A DNA stretch of 64,000 nucleotides from Blastococcus sp. DSM 46786 (lineage in GTDB: Bacteria; Actinomycetota; Actinomycetes; Mycobacteriales; Geodermatophilaceae), in contig NZ_FOAO01000012.1 of NCBI RefSeq assembly GCF_900109665.1, forward strand, positions 83,706 through 147,705. The letters run 5' to 3'. The translations under genes were made by a program, and so were the position numbers. Below, one piece after another: positions 18,140-29,226 of the stretch; position 1 is the first letter of the stretch; every line of letters begins with the position of its first letter. The notes under the pieces were generated by a model that saw only the letters and a list, made by a program, of their open reading frames with translations, searched no databases and was not told where the DNA came from.

Positions 18140-19129
18140 TTACCAGCGGTCGTGCACGTGGGCGCGGATGCGCTCGTCGTACACGCGCTCGAGGTCGGCG
18201 AGCTGGCTGCCCGACAGCGGCGCCATGGTGGCGGCCGCGACGTTGCCGCGCACCTGGGTGACGTTGCGCGCCCCCGGAATGACGGTGGTGACGCCGGGCT
18301 GGTCGATGACCCAGCGCAGCGCGAACGCCGCGGTGGGCACCGCGTCGCCGGCGATCTCGGCGACCTCGCGGGCCGCGGCGACGCCGACGTCGAACGGCAC
18401 GCCGGCGAAGGTCTCGCCGACGTCGAAGGCCTCGCCGTTGCGGTTGAAGTTCCGGTGGTCGTCGGCCGGGAAGGTCGTCGACTCGTCGTACTTGCCGGTG
18501 AGCAGCCCGCTGGCCAGGGGGACGCGGGCGAGCACGCCCACGCCGGCGGCGGCAGCGGCGGGCAGCAGCTCCTCCAGCGGCTTGCGCCGGAAGATGTTGA
18601 GGATGACCTGGATGGTGGCCACGCCCTCGTGCTGCAGGGCCGTCAGCCCCTCGGCCACGGTCTCGACCGAGACGCCGTAGGCGGCGATCGAGCCGTCGGC
18701 GACGAACCCGTCGAGGGTGTCGAACACGTGCTGGTCGGAATAGACGGCGGTCGGCGGGCAGTGCAGCTGCACCAGGTCGAGGGTGTCGACGCCGAGGTTG
18801 CGGCGCGACCGGTCGACCCAGGCGCGCAGGTTCTCCGGCGTGTACTGCGCGGCCTCGAACGGGTCGGCGCGCCGGCCGGCCTTGGTCGCCACGAACGGCC
18901 GGTCGGCCCGGGGCGCGAGCGCCTTGCGGATCCGCTCCTCGGAGCGGCCGTCGCCGTAGACGTCGGCGGTGTCCAGCAGGGTCACCCCGGCGTCGAGCGC
19001 GGCGTCGAGCACCTCGGCGGCGGTGTCCTCGTCGACGTCGCCCCAGTCACCGCCGAGCTGCCACGTGCCCAGCCCGATCACGCCGACCTCGGCCCCGGTC
19101 TTCCCGAGCGGTCGCTGCTCCATGCTCAT
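18140..19129 (-). CDS. Aldo/keto reductase
   Basis: The 329-residue NADPH-dependent oxidoreductase of the AKR superfamily folds as a TIM barrel. Visible landmarks are the N-terminal [20 protein letters not shown], the catalytic tetrad region with Asp-Tyr in [14 protein letters not shown], Lys in [13 protein letters not shown], and His in DLVQLHCPP. The C-terminal cofactor block is [19 protein letters not shown]. Its start overlaps the hisS stop by 4 nt (ATGA), so it is translated with hisS. The substrate is unknown. AKR genes often travel with core operons without a clear link. Confidence 0.9.
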   Translation of the reverse strand: MSMEQRPLGKTGAEVGVIGLGTWQLGGDWGDVDEDTAAEVLDAALDAGVTLLDTADVYGDGRSEERIRKALAPRADRPFVATKAGRRADPFEAAQYTPENLRAWVDRSRRNLGVDTLDLVQLHCPPTAVYSDQHVFDTLDGFVADGSIAAYGVSVETVAEGLTALQHEGVATIQVILNIFRRKPLEELLPAAAAAGVGVLARVPLASGLLTGKYDESTTFPADDHRNFNRNGEAFDVGETFAGVPFDVGVAAAREVAEIAGDAVPTAAFALRWVIDQPGVTTVIPGARNVTQVRGNVAAATMAPLSGSQLADLERVYDERIRAHVHDRW

Positions 19130-20388
19130 CCCTCCACACTCGCACGCACCCGGTCGAACAGCTCGCCCACGGGGACGGCCACCTGCTCGCCGGTGCGCAT
19201 GTCCTTGAGCTGGCCGACGCCCTCGGCCAGGTCCCGGTCCCCCACGACGACGACGTGCGTGGCGCCGGACCGGTCGGCGGCCTTCATCGCGCCCTTGAGC
19301 CCGCGGTCGCCGTAGACGGTGTCGGCGGCCACCCCGGCCTGCCGGAGCTGCCCGACCAGCCGGACCGCCACCCGCTTGGCCTCGGCCCCCAGCGGGACGA
19401 CGAACGCCTGCACCGTGGCGGCCACGCCGACGTCCAGCCCCTCGGCCTGGACGGCGAGCAGCGTGCGGTCGACGCCCACGGCGTACCCGATGCCCGAGAC
19501 GTCAGGGCCACCCAGGGCCGCCGACAGCCCGTCGTAGCGCCCGCCGCCGCCGATGGCCGACTGCGCGCCCAGGCCGTGGTGCACGAACTCGAACGTCGTC
19601 TTCGTGTAGTAGTCCAGCCCGCGCACGAGCTTCGGCGCCTCGGTCCACGTCACGCCGAGGTCGGTGAGGTGCTGGCGGACGGCGTCGTAGTGGGCTTTCG
19701 TGGAGTCCGAGAGGTGGTCGACCATCAGCGGGGCGTCGTCGAGCTGCGCCTGCACCTCGGGCCGCTTGTCGTCGAGCACCCGCAGCGGGTTGATCGCCGC
19801 CCGGCGCCGGGTCTCCTCGTCGAGGTCCAGCCTGTCGAGGTAGGCGACGAGCAGCTCGCGGTACTGCGGCCGGCAGGTGGCGTCGCCCAGCGAGGTGAGC
19901 AGCAGCTCGAAGTCGGTGAGGCCGAGGTCGCGGAACCCCTGCACGCCCAGCGCCACCACCTCGGCGTCCAGCGCCGGGTCGTCGACGCCGAGCGCCTCCA
20001 TGTCCACCTGGGTGAAGTGGCGGTACCGGCCGGCCTGCGGCCGCTCGTAGCGGAACGCCGTGCCGACCGTCCACAGCTTCACCGGCAGCGCGCCGCCGTG
20101 CAGGCGGTGCTCGATGAAGGCGCGCATCAGCCCGGCGGTGAGCTCGGGGCGCAGGGTCAGCGAGCGACCGCCGCGGTCGGTGAAGGTGTACATCTCCTTC
20201 GTGACGACGTCGGTGGACTCACCGACGCCGCGCGAGAAGACGGCGGTCTCCTCGAACACCGGCGTCTCGACGTAGCCGTAGCCGGCCCGGCGCAGCGGCG
20301 CGGTCAGCGTGTCGCGGACGGCGAGGAAGCGGGCGGAGTCCGGCGGCAGCGTGTCGAAGGTGCCCTTCGGCGCGGTCAGCCCGCTCAC
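19126..20388 (-). CDS. hisS: Histidyl-tRNA synthetase
   Basis: The 420-residue class II synthetase is of normal bacterial length. Motif 1/2 regions include [31 protein letters not shown] and [18 protein letters not shown]. The histidine-specific motif is [15 protein letters not shown], and motif 3 lies in [14 protein letters not shown]-terminal anticodon domain follows. It sits 97 nt downstream of the metallo-beta-lactamase-fold gene and overlaps the next gene by 4 nt. The cyclophilin/MBL/hisS grouping beside relA is common in actinobacteria. Confidence 0.97.
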   Translation of the reverse strand: MSGLTAPKGTFDTLPPDSARFLAVRDTLTAPLRRAGYGYVETPVFEETAVFSRGVGESTDVVTKEMYTFTDRGGRSLTLRPELTAGLMRAFIEHRLHGGALPVKLWTVGTAFRYERPQAGRYRHFTQVDMEALGVDDPALDAEVVALGVQGFRDLGLTDFELLLTSLGDATCRPQYRELLVAYLDRLDLDEETRRRAAINPLRVLDDKRPEVQAQLDDAPLMVDHLSDSTKAHYDAVRQHLTDLGVTWTEAPKLVRGLDYYTKTTFEFVHHGLGAQSAIGGGGRYDGLSAALGGPDVSGIGYAVGVDRTLLAVQAEGLDVGVAATVQAFVVPLGAEAKRVAVRLVGQLRQAGVAADTVYGDRGLKGAMKAADRSGATHVVVVGDRDLAEGVGQLKDMRTGEQVAVPVGELFDRVRASVEG

Positions 20389-20485
20389 GTGTCCTCCTCG
20401 CTGTCCCCCGCAAGCGGGAGGTGCCCCCAGCTCGTCAGCCGCGTTCGCGGAGCTGCTGTGTCCTCTGGTGAGCTCGCAAGCTCGC
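20389..20485. repeat. Hairpin-rich spacer between MBL-fold and hisS genes
   Basis: Three nested or adjacent inverted repeats are visible: CCCGC/GCGGG at about 20408-20420, an AGCTCGTCAGCC arm facing CGGAGCTGCT, and GTGAGCTCGCAAGCTCGCTCAC at about 20467-20488, overlapping the MBL stop. It resembles a compound REP-like element and could terminate MBL transcription ahead of hisS. Confidence 0.5.
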
Positions 20486-21169
20486 TCACAACCCCCGCCC
20501 CTTCGGCGCGGCCGCGGCCTCGGCCAGGTAAGGGTTGGTCGCCCGCTCGCGGCCGATCGTCGTCGCCGGGCCGTGGCCGGGCAGCACGACCGTCTCGTCG
20601 GCGAGCGGCAGGACGACGTCGCGCAGCGACGAGAGCATCGCGTCCCACGAACCGCCGGGCAGGTCCACGCGGCCGACCGAGCCGGCGAACAGCACGTCGC
20701 CGGCGAGCAGCCCGGGCGCCTCCCCGAGGTCCAGCTCGAAGACCACCGAGCCCTGGGTGTGCCCGGGCGCGTGCCGCACGGTGAGGTCCACCCCGGCCAG
20801 CGACAGCACCGCGCCGTCGTCGAGCGACTTCACGTCCGACGGGTCCGGCAGCCGGACGCCGGTGATCAGCGGGGCCAGCGCGGGCCCGTGCCAGCGGGCC
20901 GGGTCGCTGAGCATCCCGGAGTCGTCGGGGTGCAGGTAGGCGGGGATGTCGTAGCCGTCGCAGACCGGCAGCACCGAGAAGGTGTGGTCGAGGTGCCCGT
21001 GGGTGAGCACCACGGCGACGGGCTTGAGACCGTCCTCGGCGAGCAACCGGGCGAGGGGCTCGACGGCGTCCATGCCCGGGTCGACGACGACGCACTCCTG
21101 CCCCGGTCCCGACGCCACGGCGTAGCAGTTGGTGCCGAATGCGCCGGCGGGGAACGAACGGATGAGCAC
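20486..21169 (-). CDS. MBL-fold metallohydrolase (glyoxalase II-like)
   Basis: The 227-residue protein has a metallo-beta-lactamase fold. The zinc motif THGHLDHT and downstream ligands ([37 protein letters not shown]) match the hydroxyacylglutathione-hydrolase-like subgroup. The substrate could be a thioester of mycothiol or another thiol, but this is only inferred from the host type. The GTG start has TAACCT 6 nt upstream and no Shine-Dalgarno, so a leaderless transcript is likely. It is divergent from the cyclophilin gene. Confidence 0.88.
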   Translation of the reverse strand: MLIRSFPAGAFGTNCYAVASGPGQECVVVDPGMDAVEPLARLLAEDGLKPVAVVLTHGHLDHTFSVLPVCDGYDIPAYLHPDDSGMLSDPARWHGPALAPLITGVRLPDPSDVKSLDDGAVLSLAGVDLTVRHAPGHTQGSVVFELDLGEAPGLLAGDVLFAGSVGRVDLPGGSWDAMLSSLRDVVLPLADETVVLPGHGPATTIGRERATNPYLAEAAAAPKGRGL

Positions 21170-21315
21170 CCGTGCAGGTTACGCGGGGGCGCACGCGGGT
21201 TCCGGCGCTGCCAGGGAACGTCCAGTCCCGCCACCTAGACTTCCACCCCGACCAGCGCCGCCGCCCGCCGTCGCGGCCGCCCACGAAGCCCCGTCCGCCC
21301 GAGGAGTCCGCCCCC

Positions 21316-22152
21316 GTGCCCACGAACAAGCAGCGTCGGGAAGCCGCGCAGCGCCACCTGCAGCGCCAGCTGGAGCGCCGCGCCGACCAGGCGAAGAAGC
21401 GCCGCCGCAACCTCGGGCTGCTGCTCACCGCGCTCGCCGTCGTCGTGGTCGTCGGGGCCGCCCTGCTCATCACGAACGTGTTCGGTGGCGACGACGCGAC
21501 CGACGACCTGGCGGCCGAGCCGACCACGCCGGCGGCCACCTCGTCGGCGGCGCGCACCACCAACGCCGACGGCACGGTCACCTGCGAGTACCTGCCCGAC
21601 GAGTCGGGCAACACCAACCTCACCGACGTGGGCACCCCGCCCAACCCGGAGGCCACGCCCACGCAGGGCACCGCCACCGTGCTGATGAGCACCGACCAGG
21701 GCGACCTCACGCTCACCCTGGACCGGGCGCAGGCCCCCTGCGCGGCGGCCAGCTTCACGTACCTCACCGAGCAGGGCTTCTACGACGGCACTCCCTGCCA
21801 CCGGCTGGTCGACGCCGAGACCTTCGGGGTGCTGCAGTGCGGCGACCCGACCGGCACCGGCTCCGGCGGGCCCAGCTACAAGTACGCCGAAGAGGTCACC
21901 CCGGACACGACCTACCCCCGCGGGACCGTCGCCATGGCCAAGACCGCGGCCCCGAACAGCACGGGCGGCCAGTTCTTCCTGACCTTCGTCGACACCGAGC
22001 TGCCCCCGGAGTACACGGTGGTCGGCACGATCGACGAGGCCGGCCTGGGTGTGCTCGACGCGGTCGCCGCCGGCGGGGTCCAGGGAGCCGAGGGCCCGGG
22101 CGACGGCGCCCCGAACATCCCGGTCACCATCGAGGACATGGCCGTCGTCTAG
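21316..22152 (+). CDS. Membrane-anchored peptidyl-prolyl cis-trans isomerase (cyclophilin)
   Basis: The product has about 278 residues. A basic N-terminus (KKRRRN) is followed by one membrane segment (LGLLLTALAVVVVVGAALLI), a Thr/Ala-rich linker and a C-terminal cyclophilin domain. The domain shows ASFTYLTEQGFYDGTPCHRL, VAMAKTAAPNSTGGQFFLTF and YTVVGTIDEAGL. It should catalyse prolyl isomerisation on the outer face of the membrane. Some human-cyclophilin active-site residues are altered (CHRLV rather than FHRII). GAGGAG lies 9 nt before the GTG at 21316, and this start keeps the KRRR-TM anchor at the N-terminus. Confidence 0.9.
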   Translation: MPTNKQRREAAQRHLQRQLERRADQAKKRRRNLGLLLTALAVVVVVGAALLITNVFGGDDATDDLAAEPTTPAATSSAARTTNADGTVTCEYLPDESGNTNLTDVGTPPNPEATPTQGTATVLMSTDQGDLTLTLDRAQAPCAAASFTYLTEQGFYDGTPCHRLVDAETFGVLQCGDPTGTGSGGPSYKYAEEVTPDTTYPRGTVAMAKTAAPNSTGGQFFLTFVDTELPPEYTVVGTIDEAGLGVLDAVAAGGVQGAEGPGDGAPNIPVTIEDMAVV

Positions 22153-22166
22153 CACGCGCCCAGCCC

Positions 22167-22210
22167 ACGACGAGAGCGCCGGTCCCCGAAGGGATCGGCG
22201 CTCTCGTCGT
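22167..22210 (+). terminator. Terminator after the cyclophilin gene
   Basis: The arm ACGACGAGAGCGCCG from 22167 pairs with CGGCGCTCTCGTCGT ending at 22210, enclosing a short imperfect inner stem and a GAA loop. It lies 14 nt after the stop. Confidence 0.85.
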
Positions 22211-22280
22211 TCCTCGCCAGATCAGGGAGCACGTGGGCAGAGGCAGAGCGACCGCGCAGGGTCGGTAGGGTGTCGCGCTC

Positions 22281-22634
22281 GTGGCCACCATCACCGTCTA
22301 CCGGGAGTACGGCGCCCCGCTCGTCGGCCGGATGCAGGTGTTCGTCGACGGGAACCGGGTGGCCGCCCTGCGCAGTGAGGGCAGCGTTGACATCACGATC
22401 GATGGCGGGCAGCACACGGTCCGTGTCGCCCTGTGGCCGCAAGCCAGTGCACCCGTCGAGCTCGACCTCCCTGCCGATGGCCGGGTGACGCTCCGCGCCC
22501 GCGTCGGCCTGCGCGCGAACACGTTCGCCGCCCTGTTCCGCCAGCGCGGCAAGGCCCTCGACCTCGACGTGGTGGCCGGGCGCCCGCGGATCCCGGCGGC
22601 GCGCACGGCGCATGTCGACATCAGGCACGTCTGA
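22281..22634 (+). CDS. Hypothetical 117-residue beta-rich protein
   Basis: A small soluble protein with alternating beta-strand pattern: ATITVYREYGAPLVGRMQVF, VDGNRVAALRSEGSVDITID, GGQHTVRVALWPQ. The VDGNRVA...GGQHTVRV arrangement recalls PEGA-like or other small beta-sandwich domains, but I do not recognise a family. The C-terminus is basic. TAGGGT at 22266-22271 is 9 nt from the GTG start and no Shine-Dalgarno is present, so it is probably leaderless. It lies between the cyclophilin gene and the relA terminator. Confidence 0.7.
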   Translation: MATITVYREYGAPLVGRMQVFVDGNRVAALRSEGSVDITIDGGQHTVRVALWPQASAPVELDLPADGRVTLRARVGLRANTFAALFRQRGKALDLDVVAGRPRIPAARTAHVDIRHV

Positions 22635-22672
22635 GTCAGCACCGGGGCGGTGCCCACAGCACAGAGCACGGT

Positions 22673-22702
22673 CCCCAAGCCGGCGTCGGCGGTGGCTTGG
22701 GG
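22673..22702. terminator. Terminator of relA
   Basis: CCCCAAGCC at 22673-22681 pairs with GGCTTGGGG at 22694-22702, and inner GCCG/CGGC pairing lengthens the stem. It lies 12 nt past the relA stop and also downstream of the rightward 117-residue gene, so it may serve both. Confidence 0.8.
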
Positions 22703-22714
22703 GCTCCGGGCCGA

Positions 22715-25198
22715 CTAGGCGGTGACGCGCTCGACGTCGAAGACGCCCTCGACGTTGCGCACCGTCTGCAGCACCGCGCCCAGGTGCGCGGGGTCGGCCA
22801 GCTCGAAGGTGAACCGGCTGATCGCGACGCGGTCGCGGCTGGTCTGCACCGATGCGGAGAGGATGTTCACCCGCTCGTCGGCCAGCGCCTTGGTCACGTC
22901 CGAGAGCAGGCGGTGCCGGTCGAGGGCCTCCACCTGGATGGCCACGAGGAACACCGACCCCGGCGAGGAGGCCCACTCGACCTCCACCAGACGTTCAGGC
23001 TTGCTGCGCAGGTCCCCGGCGTTGGTGCAGTCGGTGCGGTGCACGCTGACACCCCCGCCGCGGGTCACGAAGCCGAGCACCTCGTCGCCGGGCACCGGGG
23101 TGCAGCACTTGGCGAGCTTGGCCCAGACGTCGGTCATGCCGTGGACGATGATCCCCGGGTCGCCGCGGGCCGTGCGCCGCGTCGAGGGCCGACGGGTCGG
23201 GATGGCGGTCTCGGCGATGTCCTCCGCCGCGCCCTCGCTGCCGCCCAGGGCGGCCATGAGCTTCTCGACCACGGAGGCGGCCGAGAGCTGGTGCTCCCCC
23301 ACCGCCGCGTAGAGGGCGGTGACGTCGGCGAACCGCAGGTCCTTGGCCAGCGTCGACAGCGCCTCGCCGCCGAGCAGCCGCTGCAGCGGCAGGCCCGCCT
23401 TGCGCATGGCCCGGGTCAGCGCCTCCTTGCCGGCGTCGACCGCGTCCTCACGGCGCTCCTTGGTGAACCACTGGCGGATCTTCGTCCGGGCGCGCGAGGA
23501 GCCGACGAAGGTCAGCCAGTCCTTCGAGGGGCCGGCCGTGGGCGACTTCGAGGTGAAGATCTCGACGACGTCGCCGTTGGAGAGCTTGCTGTCCAGCGAG
23601 ACCAGCGAGCCGTTCACCCGGGCTCCGATGGTGCGGTAGCCGACCTCGGTGTGCACCGCGAAGGCGAAGTCGACCGGCGTGGACTCGCCCGGCAGGCTGA
23701 CGACGTCGCCCTTGGGCGTGAAGACGAAGACCTCCTGAGGCCCCAGGTCGTAGCGCAGGGTCTCGAGGAACTCCCCGGGCTCCTGGGCCTCGCGCTGCCA
23801 GTCCAGCAGCTGGCGGAGCCACAGCATGTCGTCGGCCGAGCCGGCCTTGGGCGGCGCGCCGCTCTCCCCCGCCGCGGGCTTGCCGCCGGCGCGGGCCTTC
23901 TCCTTGTACTTCCAGTGCGCCGCGATGCCGTACTCGGCGGTGCGGTGCATGTCGTGGGTGCGGATCTGCAGCTCGACCGGCTTGCCCTGCGGCCCGATGA
24001 CCGTGGTGTGCAGCGACTGGTACATGTTGAACTTCGGCATCGCCACGAAGTCCTTGAACCGGCCGGGCACCGGCTGCCAGTGGGCGTGCATGATGCCCAG
24101 CGCCGCGTAGGTGTCGCGCACCGAGTCGACCAGGATCCGGATGCCAACGAGGTCCCAGATGTCGGTGAAGTCCCGGCCCCGGACGATCATCTTCTGGTAG
24201 ATCGAGTAGTAGTGCTTCGGGCGGCCGGTGACGACGGCCTCGATCTTGGCCGCCCGCAGCTGCTCGGTGACCGACGCGGTGACCTCGGCCAGGTAGGTGT
24301 CGCGGGAGGGCGCCCGCTCGGCGACCAGCCGCACGATCTCGTCGTAGCGCTTGGGGTAGAGCGTGGCGAACGCGAGGTCCTCGAGCTCCCACTTGATCGT
24401 GTTCATGCCCAGCCGGTGGGCCAGCGGGGCGAGGATCTCCAGCGTCTCGCGCGCCTTCTTCTCCTGCTTCTCGGGCGGGAGGAAGCGCAGCGTGCGCATG
24501 TTGTGCAGCCGGTCGGCGAGCTTGATGACCAGCACCCGCGGGTCGCGGGACATCGCCACGATCATCTTGCGGATCGTCTCGGCCTGGGCCGCGTCGCCCA
24601 GCTTCACCTTGTCGATCTTGGTGACGCCGTCGACGAGGTGGGCGACCTCCGAGCCGAAGTCGGTGGTGATCGTCTCCAGGGTGACGCCGGTGTCCTCGAC
24701 GGTGTCGTGAAGCAACGCCGCGATCAGCGTCGTGGTGTCCATGCCGAGGCCGGCGAGGATGGTGGCGACGGCGAGCGGGTGGGTGATGTAGGGGTCGCCG
24801 CTCTTGCGCTTCTGGCTGCTGTGCGCGCTCTCCGCGACGTCGTAGGCCCGCTGCAGCAGCACCAGGTCGGCCTTGGGGTGGCTCTGCCGGTGCAGGGCGG
24901 CGAGCGGTTCCAGGACCGGCCGGACCAGGCCGCTGCGCTGGCCGGCGACGATCCGGCGGGCGAGCCGGTCGCGGACGCGCCGGCGCGGGATGCCGGGCTC
25001 GGCGTCCGGCTCCGCGCCGACGTCGTCGGGACGGCGGACCGCCGGGCGCTCGGGCAGCGGGCTGCGCACGGGCGCCTCGGCCACGGGCTCGGCGACGACC
25101 CCACCGGTGGCTGCCCCGGCCCGCGCGGCAGCCGCGTCGGCGGCTACTTCGGAGGCCACGGCGACTCCTGCGGCTGGCAGAGGGGGGACCCGCACCAT
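22715..25198 (-). CDS. relA: Bifunctional (p)ppGpp synthetase/hydrolase (Rel)
   Basis: The 827-residue long RSH enzyme makes and degrades (p)ppGpp in the stringent response. The order is: a variable acidic/Ala-rich N-terminus of about 100 residues; an HD hydrolase domain ([39 protein letters not shown]); the synthetase domain ([33 protein letters not shown]); TGS ([16 protein letters not shown]); a Cys region ([20 protein letters not shown]); and ACT at the end. The HD residues are intact, so hydrolase activity is expected. The frame is open far upstream, but the ATG at 25198 gives a normal length and clears the apt gene, which ends 53 nt upstream. Confidence 0.96.
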   Translation of the reverse strand: MVRVPPLPAAGVAVASEVAADAAAARAGAATGGVVAEPVAEAPVRSPLPERPAVRRPDDVGAEPDAEPGIPRRRVRDRLARRIVAGQRSGLVRPVLEPLAALHRQSHPKADLVLLQRAYDVAESAHSSQKRKSGDPYITHPLAVATILAGLGMDTTTLIAALLHDTVEDTGVTLETITTDFGSEVAHLVDGVTKIDKVKLGDAAQAETIRKMIVAMSRDPRVLVIKLADRLHNMRTLRFLPPEKQEKKARETLEILAPLAHRLGMNTIKWELEDLAFATLYPKRYDEIVRLVAERAPSRDTYLAEVTASVTEQLRAAKIEAVVTGRPKHYYSIYQKMIVRGRDFTDIWDLVGIRILVDSVRDTYAALGIMHAHWQPVPGRFKDFVAMPKFNMYQSLHTTVIGPQGKPVELQIRTHDMHRTAEYGIAAHWKYKEKARAGGKPAAGESGAPPKAGSADDMLWLRQLLDWQREAQEPGEFLETLRYDLGPQEVFVFTPKGDVVSLPGESTPVDFAFAVHTEVGYRTIGARVNGSLVSLDSKLSNGDVVEIFTSKSPTAGPSKDWLTFVGSSRARTKIRQWFTKERREDAVDAGKEALTRAMRKAGLPLQRLLGGEALSTLAKDLRFADVTALYAAVGEHQLSAASVVEKLMAALGGSEGAAEDIAETAIPTRRPSTRRTARGDPGIIVHGMTDVWAKLAKCCTPVPGDEVLGFVTRGGGVSVHRTDCTNAGDLRSKPERLVEVEWASSPGSVFLVAIQVEALDRHRLLSDVTKALADERVNILSASVQTSRDRVAISRFTFELADPAHLGAVLQTVRNVEGVFDVERVTA

Positions 25199-25251
25199 GC
25201 TAGCGGGACCGCGCCCGCCGCCGCCGGGCTCGCGACCGGGATCTCCCTCGG

Positions 25252-25839
25252 TCAGGTGGCCCAGAGGGCGTGCACGGTGTGCGGGGCCAGCAACTGCCGG
25301 CCACCGAGCGCGGCCAGCTCCACGACCACCGAGATCCCCGCCACGACCCCGCCGAGCTGCTCCACCAGCGCGACGGCGGCGCCGAGCGTGCCACCGGTGG
25401 CGAGCACGTCGTCCACGAGCAGCACCCGCTGCCCGGGCCGGACGGAGTCGGCGTGCAGCTCCAGCGTCGCGGTGCCGTACTCCAGGGTGTACTCGGCCGA
25501 GACCCGTTCGCGCGGCAGCTTGCCCGCTTTGCGGACCGGCACCACCCCGACGCCGGCGTCGAGGGCGACGGCCGCGGCGAGCAGGAACCCGCGCGCCTCC
25601 ACCCCGGCGACGACGTCGAACGGCCGCCCACCGGGGTACCGGGCGGCCAGCGCGGCCGTCCGGGGGTCCGACGCGCCCGGGGTGGCCAGCCCGTCGACCA
25701 TCCGCCGGAAGGCGTCGCCGTCGGCGAAGACCGGCGTCAGGTCCCGGAATACGATCCCGGGCTCGGGGTGGTCCGGGACGTCGACGGTGAGCGAGGCGAT
25801 GAGCTGATCGAGCGGGAGCTCGGCGGGCACCGCGCTCAC
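25252..25839 (-). CDS. apt: Adenine phosphoribosyltransferase
   Basis: The 195-residue purine-salvage enzyme converts adenine and PRPP to AMP. The PRPP-binding motif is [32 protein letters not shown] and [11 protein letters not shown] are typical of Apt. The GTG start overlaps the secF stop by 4 nt (GTGA). The secDF-apt-relA order is conserved across actinobacteria, which supports the assignment. Confidence 0.95.
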   Translation of the reverse strand: MSAVPAELPLDQLIASLTVDVPDHPEPGIVFRDLTPVFADGDAFRRMVDGLATPGASDPRTAALAARYPGGRPFDVVAGVEARGFLLAAAVALDAGVGVVPVRKAGKLPRERVSAEYTLEYGTATLELHADSVRPGQRVLLVDDVLATGGTLGAAVALVEQLGGVVAGISVVVELAALGGRQLLAPHTVHALWAT

Positions 25840-27170
25840 CGGCGCCGCTTGCCCGACGGCCGGCCGGCGCCCGGGCGCTGCGGCCGGGCGCCAGGCCGCG
25901 GCGCGGCGGTCGCGCCCCGCGCCCCGTCCGGGCGCACCGACGCGGGTGACTCCACGACGACGTCCGCGGGCACGCTCTCGGGCAGGTCGGCCACGGCCAC
26001 CCCGCCGGCCGGCCGGCGCCGCCGGGCGCTGGCGACCGGGCCGGCCGGGGCGGCAGCACCGCCCGTGCGGGCGGCCGAGGAACGCCGGGCCAGCACCCGC
26101 CGGCGGAGCGCCTGGACCTCGGGCTCCCGCTCCTTGAGGTCGGCGACGATCGGCGTGGCGAGCACGATCGAGGAGTAGGTGCCGGCGGCCAGGCCCACGA
26201 AGAGCACGAGGGCGAGGTCCTTGAGGGTGCCGACGCCGAGCAGCCCGGCCCCGACGAAGAGCAGGCCCGCGACCGGGAGCAGCGCGATGACCGAGGTGTT
26301 GATCGACCGCATCAGTGTCTGGTTGACGGCCAGGTTGGCCGCCTCGCCCCAGGTCATCCGGGCGCTGCGCTCGAGGTCGCGGGTGTTCTCGTCGACCTTG
26401 TCGAACACCACCACGGTGTCGTAGAGCGAGAACCCGAGGATGGTCAGGAAGCCGATGACCGTCGACGGCGTCACCTCGAACCCGACCAGCGAGTACACCC
26501 CGGCGGTGATCACGATGTCGTGCACCAGCGCGGCCATGGCGCCGACCGCCATCTTCGGCTGGAAGCGCACGGCCAGGAAGAGGACGACCGCGACGAGGAA
26601 GACGGCCAGCGCGACGAGCGCCTGGTCGGTGATGTCCTGGCCCCACTCGGCGCTGACCGACTCCGGGCTGACCGACTCGGGCGCGATGCCGACGGTCTCG
26701 GCCAGCTCCTCCACCACGGCGCGCTCGGTCTCGTTGTCCAGCTGGGCCGTGCGGATGAGCAGTGTGTCCCCGCCGACGATCTGCGCCGTCGCGACCTCTG
26801 CCCCGGCGTCCTCGGCCGCGGCCCGGGCGTCCTGCAGCTGCTCCTGGGTGCCGGGCAGCCGGAAGCTGTTGCCACCGGCGAAGTCGATGCCGAAGTTGAA
26901 GCCGCGGAAGACCATGGAGGCGATGCACAGCAGCACCACCACAGCGGTGATCTTGTAGATCAGCCGGCTCCGGCCGACGACGTCGAGGCCCGCCTCGCCG
27001 TTGTAGAGCCGGTGCGCGAGGCCCGCGCGGCCGGTCCGCCGGACCGGGGGCGCGGCGACGTCCTCGCCGGCCTCGTCCTGGGGCAGCCCGGCGTCGGCGA
27101 GCGCGTCCTCGCCGGTGCCCACCGGCTCGTCCGCGGGCGTCGGCTCCGCCGGGTCCGTCGGGCGGGTCAT
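25836..27170 (-). CDS. secF: Protein translocase subunit SecF
   Basis: The 444-residue RND-fold membrane protein helps Sec export using the proton gradient. Six membrane segments are visible, with the family blocks [36 protein letters not shown] and [20 protein letters not shown]. The tail of about 100 residues after TM6 is long, basic and Pro/Arg-rich, as in other actinobacterial SecF. It overlaps secD by 4 nt (ATGA) and apt by 4 nt. Confidence 0.96.
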   Translation of the reverse strand: MTRPTDPAEPTPADEPVGTGEDALADAGLPQDEAGEDVAAPPVRRTGRAGLAHRLYNGEAGLDVVGRSRLIYKITAVVVLLCIASMVFRGFNFGIDFAGGNSFRLPGTQEQLQDARAAAEDAGAEVATAQIVGGDTLLIRTAQLDNETERAVVEELAETVGIAPESVSPESVSAEWGQDITDQALVALAVFLVAVVLFLAVRFQPKMAVGAMAALVHDIVITAGVYSLVGFEVTPSTVIGFLTILGFSLYDTVVVFDKVDENTRDLERSARMTWGEAANLAVNQTLMRSINTSVIALLPVAGLLFVGAGLLGVGTLKDLALVLFVGLAAGTYSSIVLATPIVADLKEREPEVQALRRRVLARRSSAARTGGAAAPAGPVASARRRRPAGGVAVADLPESVPADVVVESPASVRPDGARGATAAPRPGARPQRPGAGRPSGKRRR

Positions 27171-28753
27171 GAGGTGCTCCTGTCCTGGCGGCCGCCCGCG
27201 GCGGCGCCGACGAGTTCCCCGGCCGGCGCGTCCGTGCCCGGCCGGCGGGTGTGCTCCACCCGTCCCAGCCCGGAGAAGCGGTTCCGGCCGAAGCCCTTGA
27301 ACCGCGACAGCACGGCCATGAGCGGGTGGGTGAAGAGGAAGACGACGACGAGGTCCAGGACGGTGGACATGCCGAGGGTGAAGGCGAAGCCCTTCACGTC
27401 CCCGATCGCCAGCAGGTAGAGGATCGCCGCGGCCAGGAAGCTCACCGCGTCCGCGGACAGGATCGTGCGCCGCGCGCGGACCCAGGCCCGCGGGACGGCG
27501 GAGCGCAGCGACCGGCCCTCACGGATCTCGTCCTTGAGTCGCTCGAAGTACACGACGAAGGAGTCGGCGGTGATGCCGATCGAAACGATGAACCCGGCGA
27601 TGCCGGCGAGGCTGAGGGTGAACCCGATCTCGCGGCCCAGCAGGATCAGGCAGGCGTAGACCACCACGGCCGAGAGCACGAGGCTGGCGATCATCACCAG
27701 GCCGAGCAGCCGGTAGTAGAACAGCGCGTAGACGAACACCAGGGCGATGCCGATGGCTCCGGCGATCAACCCGGCCTCGAGCTGCTCCTCGCCGAGCTCG
27801 GTGGAGATCGACTGCGCCGTCGCCTGGGTGAAGGTCAGCGGCAGGGCGCCGTAGCGCAGCTGGTTGGCCAGCTCGGTGGCCGACTCCTGGTCGAACTGAC
27901 CGGTGATCGTCGTCGGGTTGGTCGTGATCGGGCTGTTGACGGTCGGCGCCGAGATGACCCGCCCGTCCAGCGTGAAGGCGACGGGCGAGCCGACGTTGGC
28001 GGTGGTGTAGGCCGCCCACGTGGCCAGGCCGTCGGACTGGAAGTCCAGCAGCACGATCCACTCACCGGTCCCGGGCTCGGTGCCCGGGTTGGCGTCGTCG
28101 ATCTCGGTGCCCTCGATGATCGTGGGGCCGAGCAGGTACTTGGCGGTGCCGTCCTCGCTGCACGCGGCCACGAAGTCCTCGGGCCGGGTCACCTCGCCGA
28201 GCAGCTCCTCCGCCTCGCAGGTCAGGGTCGCGAAGGCGGCGGCGGCCTCCTCCTGGGTGACCGCGGGGGCGTCGGGGTCGGGCAGGGTCGGGTCCTCGAC
28301 GGCGCCGTCGCCGACCTCGGGGTCCGCGCCCTCCTCGGCCCCCTCCTCCGTGGCGGGGTCCTCCTCGGCCGGGACGGCCGGGACGGGGCCCTGGACCACC
28401 GGCCGGAACCGCAGCTGCGCGGTGGCGCCGAGCTCGCGCGCCTGCTCGCCGTCGTCCCCGGGGACGGAGATGATGATGTTGCTGTCGCCCTCGGTGACCA
28501 CCTCGGCCTCGGCGACGCCGAGCCCGTTCACCCGCTGCTCGATGATCTGGCGGGCCAGCTCCAGGTCCTCCTGGGCCGGCGCCTGGCCGTCGGGGGTCCG
28601 GGCGGCGAGGGTCACCGTGGTACCGCCGCGCAGGTCGAGGCCGAGCTGCGGGGTACGGGTGTCCCCGGTGAAGAACACCAGCCCGTAGAGCAGGGCGACG
28701 ATCAGCGCGAACGCGCCGAAGTAGCGCCCCGCCGGGAGCGTGCGGTTGGCCAC
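27167..28753 (-). CDS. secD: Protein translocase subunit SecD
   Basis: The 528-residue partner of SecF has an N-terminal TM and a large extracytoplasmic P1 region, starting with [13 protein letters not shown] and [16 protein letters not shown]. Five membrane segments with [20 protein letters not shown]-type sequence (here [18 protein letters not shown]) follow. The P1 region carries an acidic Glu/Asp/Pro insertion ([20 protein letters not shown]), probably an unstructured loop. A GTG at 28753 with GGAG upstream gives normal length. It lies 14 nt after yajC. Confidence 0.96.
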   Translation of the reverse strand: MANRTLPAGRYFGAFALIVALLYGLVFFTGDTRTPQLGLDLRGGTTVTLAARTPDGQAPAQEDLELARQIIEQRVNGLGVAEAEVVTEGDSNIIISVPGDDGEQARELGATAQLRFRPVVQGPVPAVPAEEDPATEEGAEEGADPEVGDGAVEDPTLPDPDAPAVTQEEAAAAFATLTCEAEELLGEVTRPEDFVAACSEDGTAKYLLGPTIIEGTEIDDANPGTEPGTGEWIVLLDFQSDGLATWAAYTTANVGSPVAFTLDGRVISAPTVNSPITTNPTTITGQFDQESATELANQLRYGALPLTFTQATAQSISTELGEEQLEAGLIAGAIGIALVFVYALFYYRLLGLVMIASLVLSAVVVYACLILLGREIGFTLSLAGIAGFIVSIGITADSFVVYFERLKDEIREGRSLRSAVPRAWVRARRTILSADAVSFLAAAILYLLAIGDVKGFAFTLGMSTVLDLVVVFLFTHPLMAVLSRFKGFGRNRFSGLGRVEHTRRPGTDAPAGELVGAAAGGRQDRSTS

Positions 28754-28767
28754 GGAGCTCCTCCGGG

Positions 28768-29079
28768 TCAGACGGTGCCGTCGGCCGGGCGCGCGGTGTC
28801 CCCGTCGGACTGCGCGGCGCCTGCCGGGCGGCGCACCTCGAGGATCGCCTGCCGGGCGAAGGTGACGACGACGCCCGGGGCGATCTCCAGGTCCAGCGTC
28901 GTGTCCCCCAGGGCGGCGACGGTGCCGTGCATGCCGCTGGTGGTCATGACCGGGGTGCCGATCACGAGGGAGGCCTGCAACGCGGCCTGCTGCTCCTGCA
29001 TGCGCTTGCGCTGCCGCGCGGGCAGGACGAACAGCACGACGGCCAGCAGGGCCAGCATGATCAGCGGGAAGTACTCCAC
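28768..29079 (-). CDS. yajC: Preprotein translocase subunit YajC
   Basis: The 103-residue single-pass membrane protein starts MEYFPLIMLALLAVVLFVLP and continues RQRKRMQEQQAALQASLVIG, VMTTSGMHGTVAALGDTTLD, LEIAPGVVVTFARQAI, all typical of YajC. It associates with SecDF. GAAGAGAGG lies before the GTG. A 147-nt gap separates it from ruvB. TAGACT at 29229-29224, which includes the ruvB stop codon, is a possible -10 for the yajC-secDF set. Confidence 0.95.
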   Translation of the reverse strand: MEYFPLIMLALLAVVLFVLPARQRKRMQEQQAALQASLVIGTPVMTTSGMHGTVAALGDTTLDLEIAPGVVVTFARQAILEVRRPAGAAQSDGDTARPADGTV

Positions 29080-29226
29080 GACAGGTGTGCCTCTCTTCCG
29101 CGACAGGTGCCTCGCGGTGGTGCGGCCCGGGACGGGACCGCTCGGGTGCGTCGGTTGCCGTGCACGCGGCGACCAGGCGGGACGCGCACGGCCCGGCCTG
29201 CGAGTTGCGCGCCAGCGTCCGGGAGT

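Noticed and set aside
16563-18680. Long plus-strand open frames opposite aspS, secDF, relA, polA and other genes (up to about 1,300 codons)
   Set aside because: They are antisense to clearly recognisable genes and arise from the scarcity of stop codons in GC-rich DNA. None shows a domain or a ribosome site.
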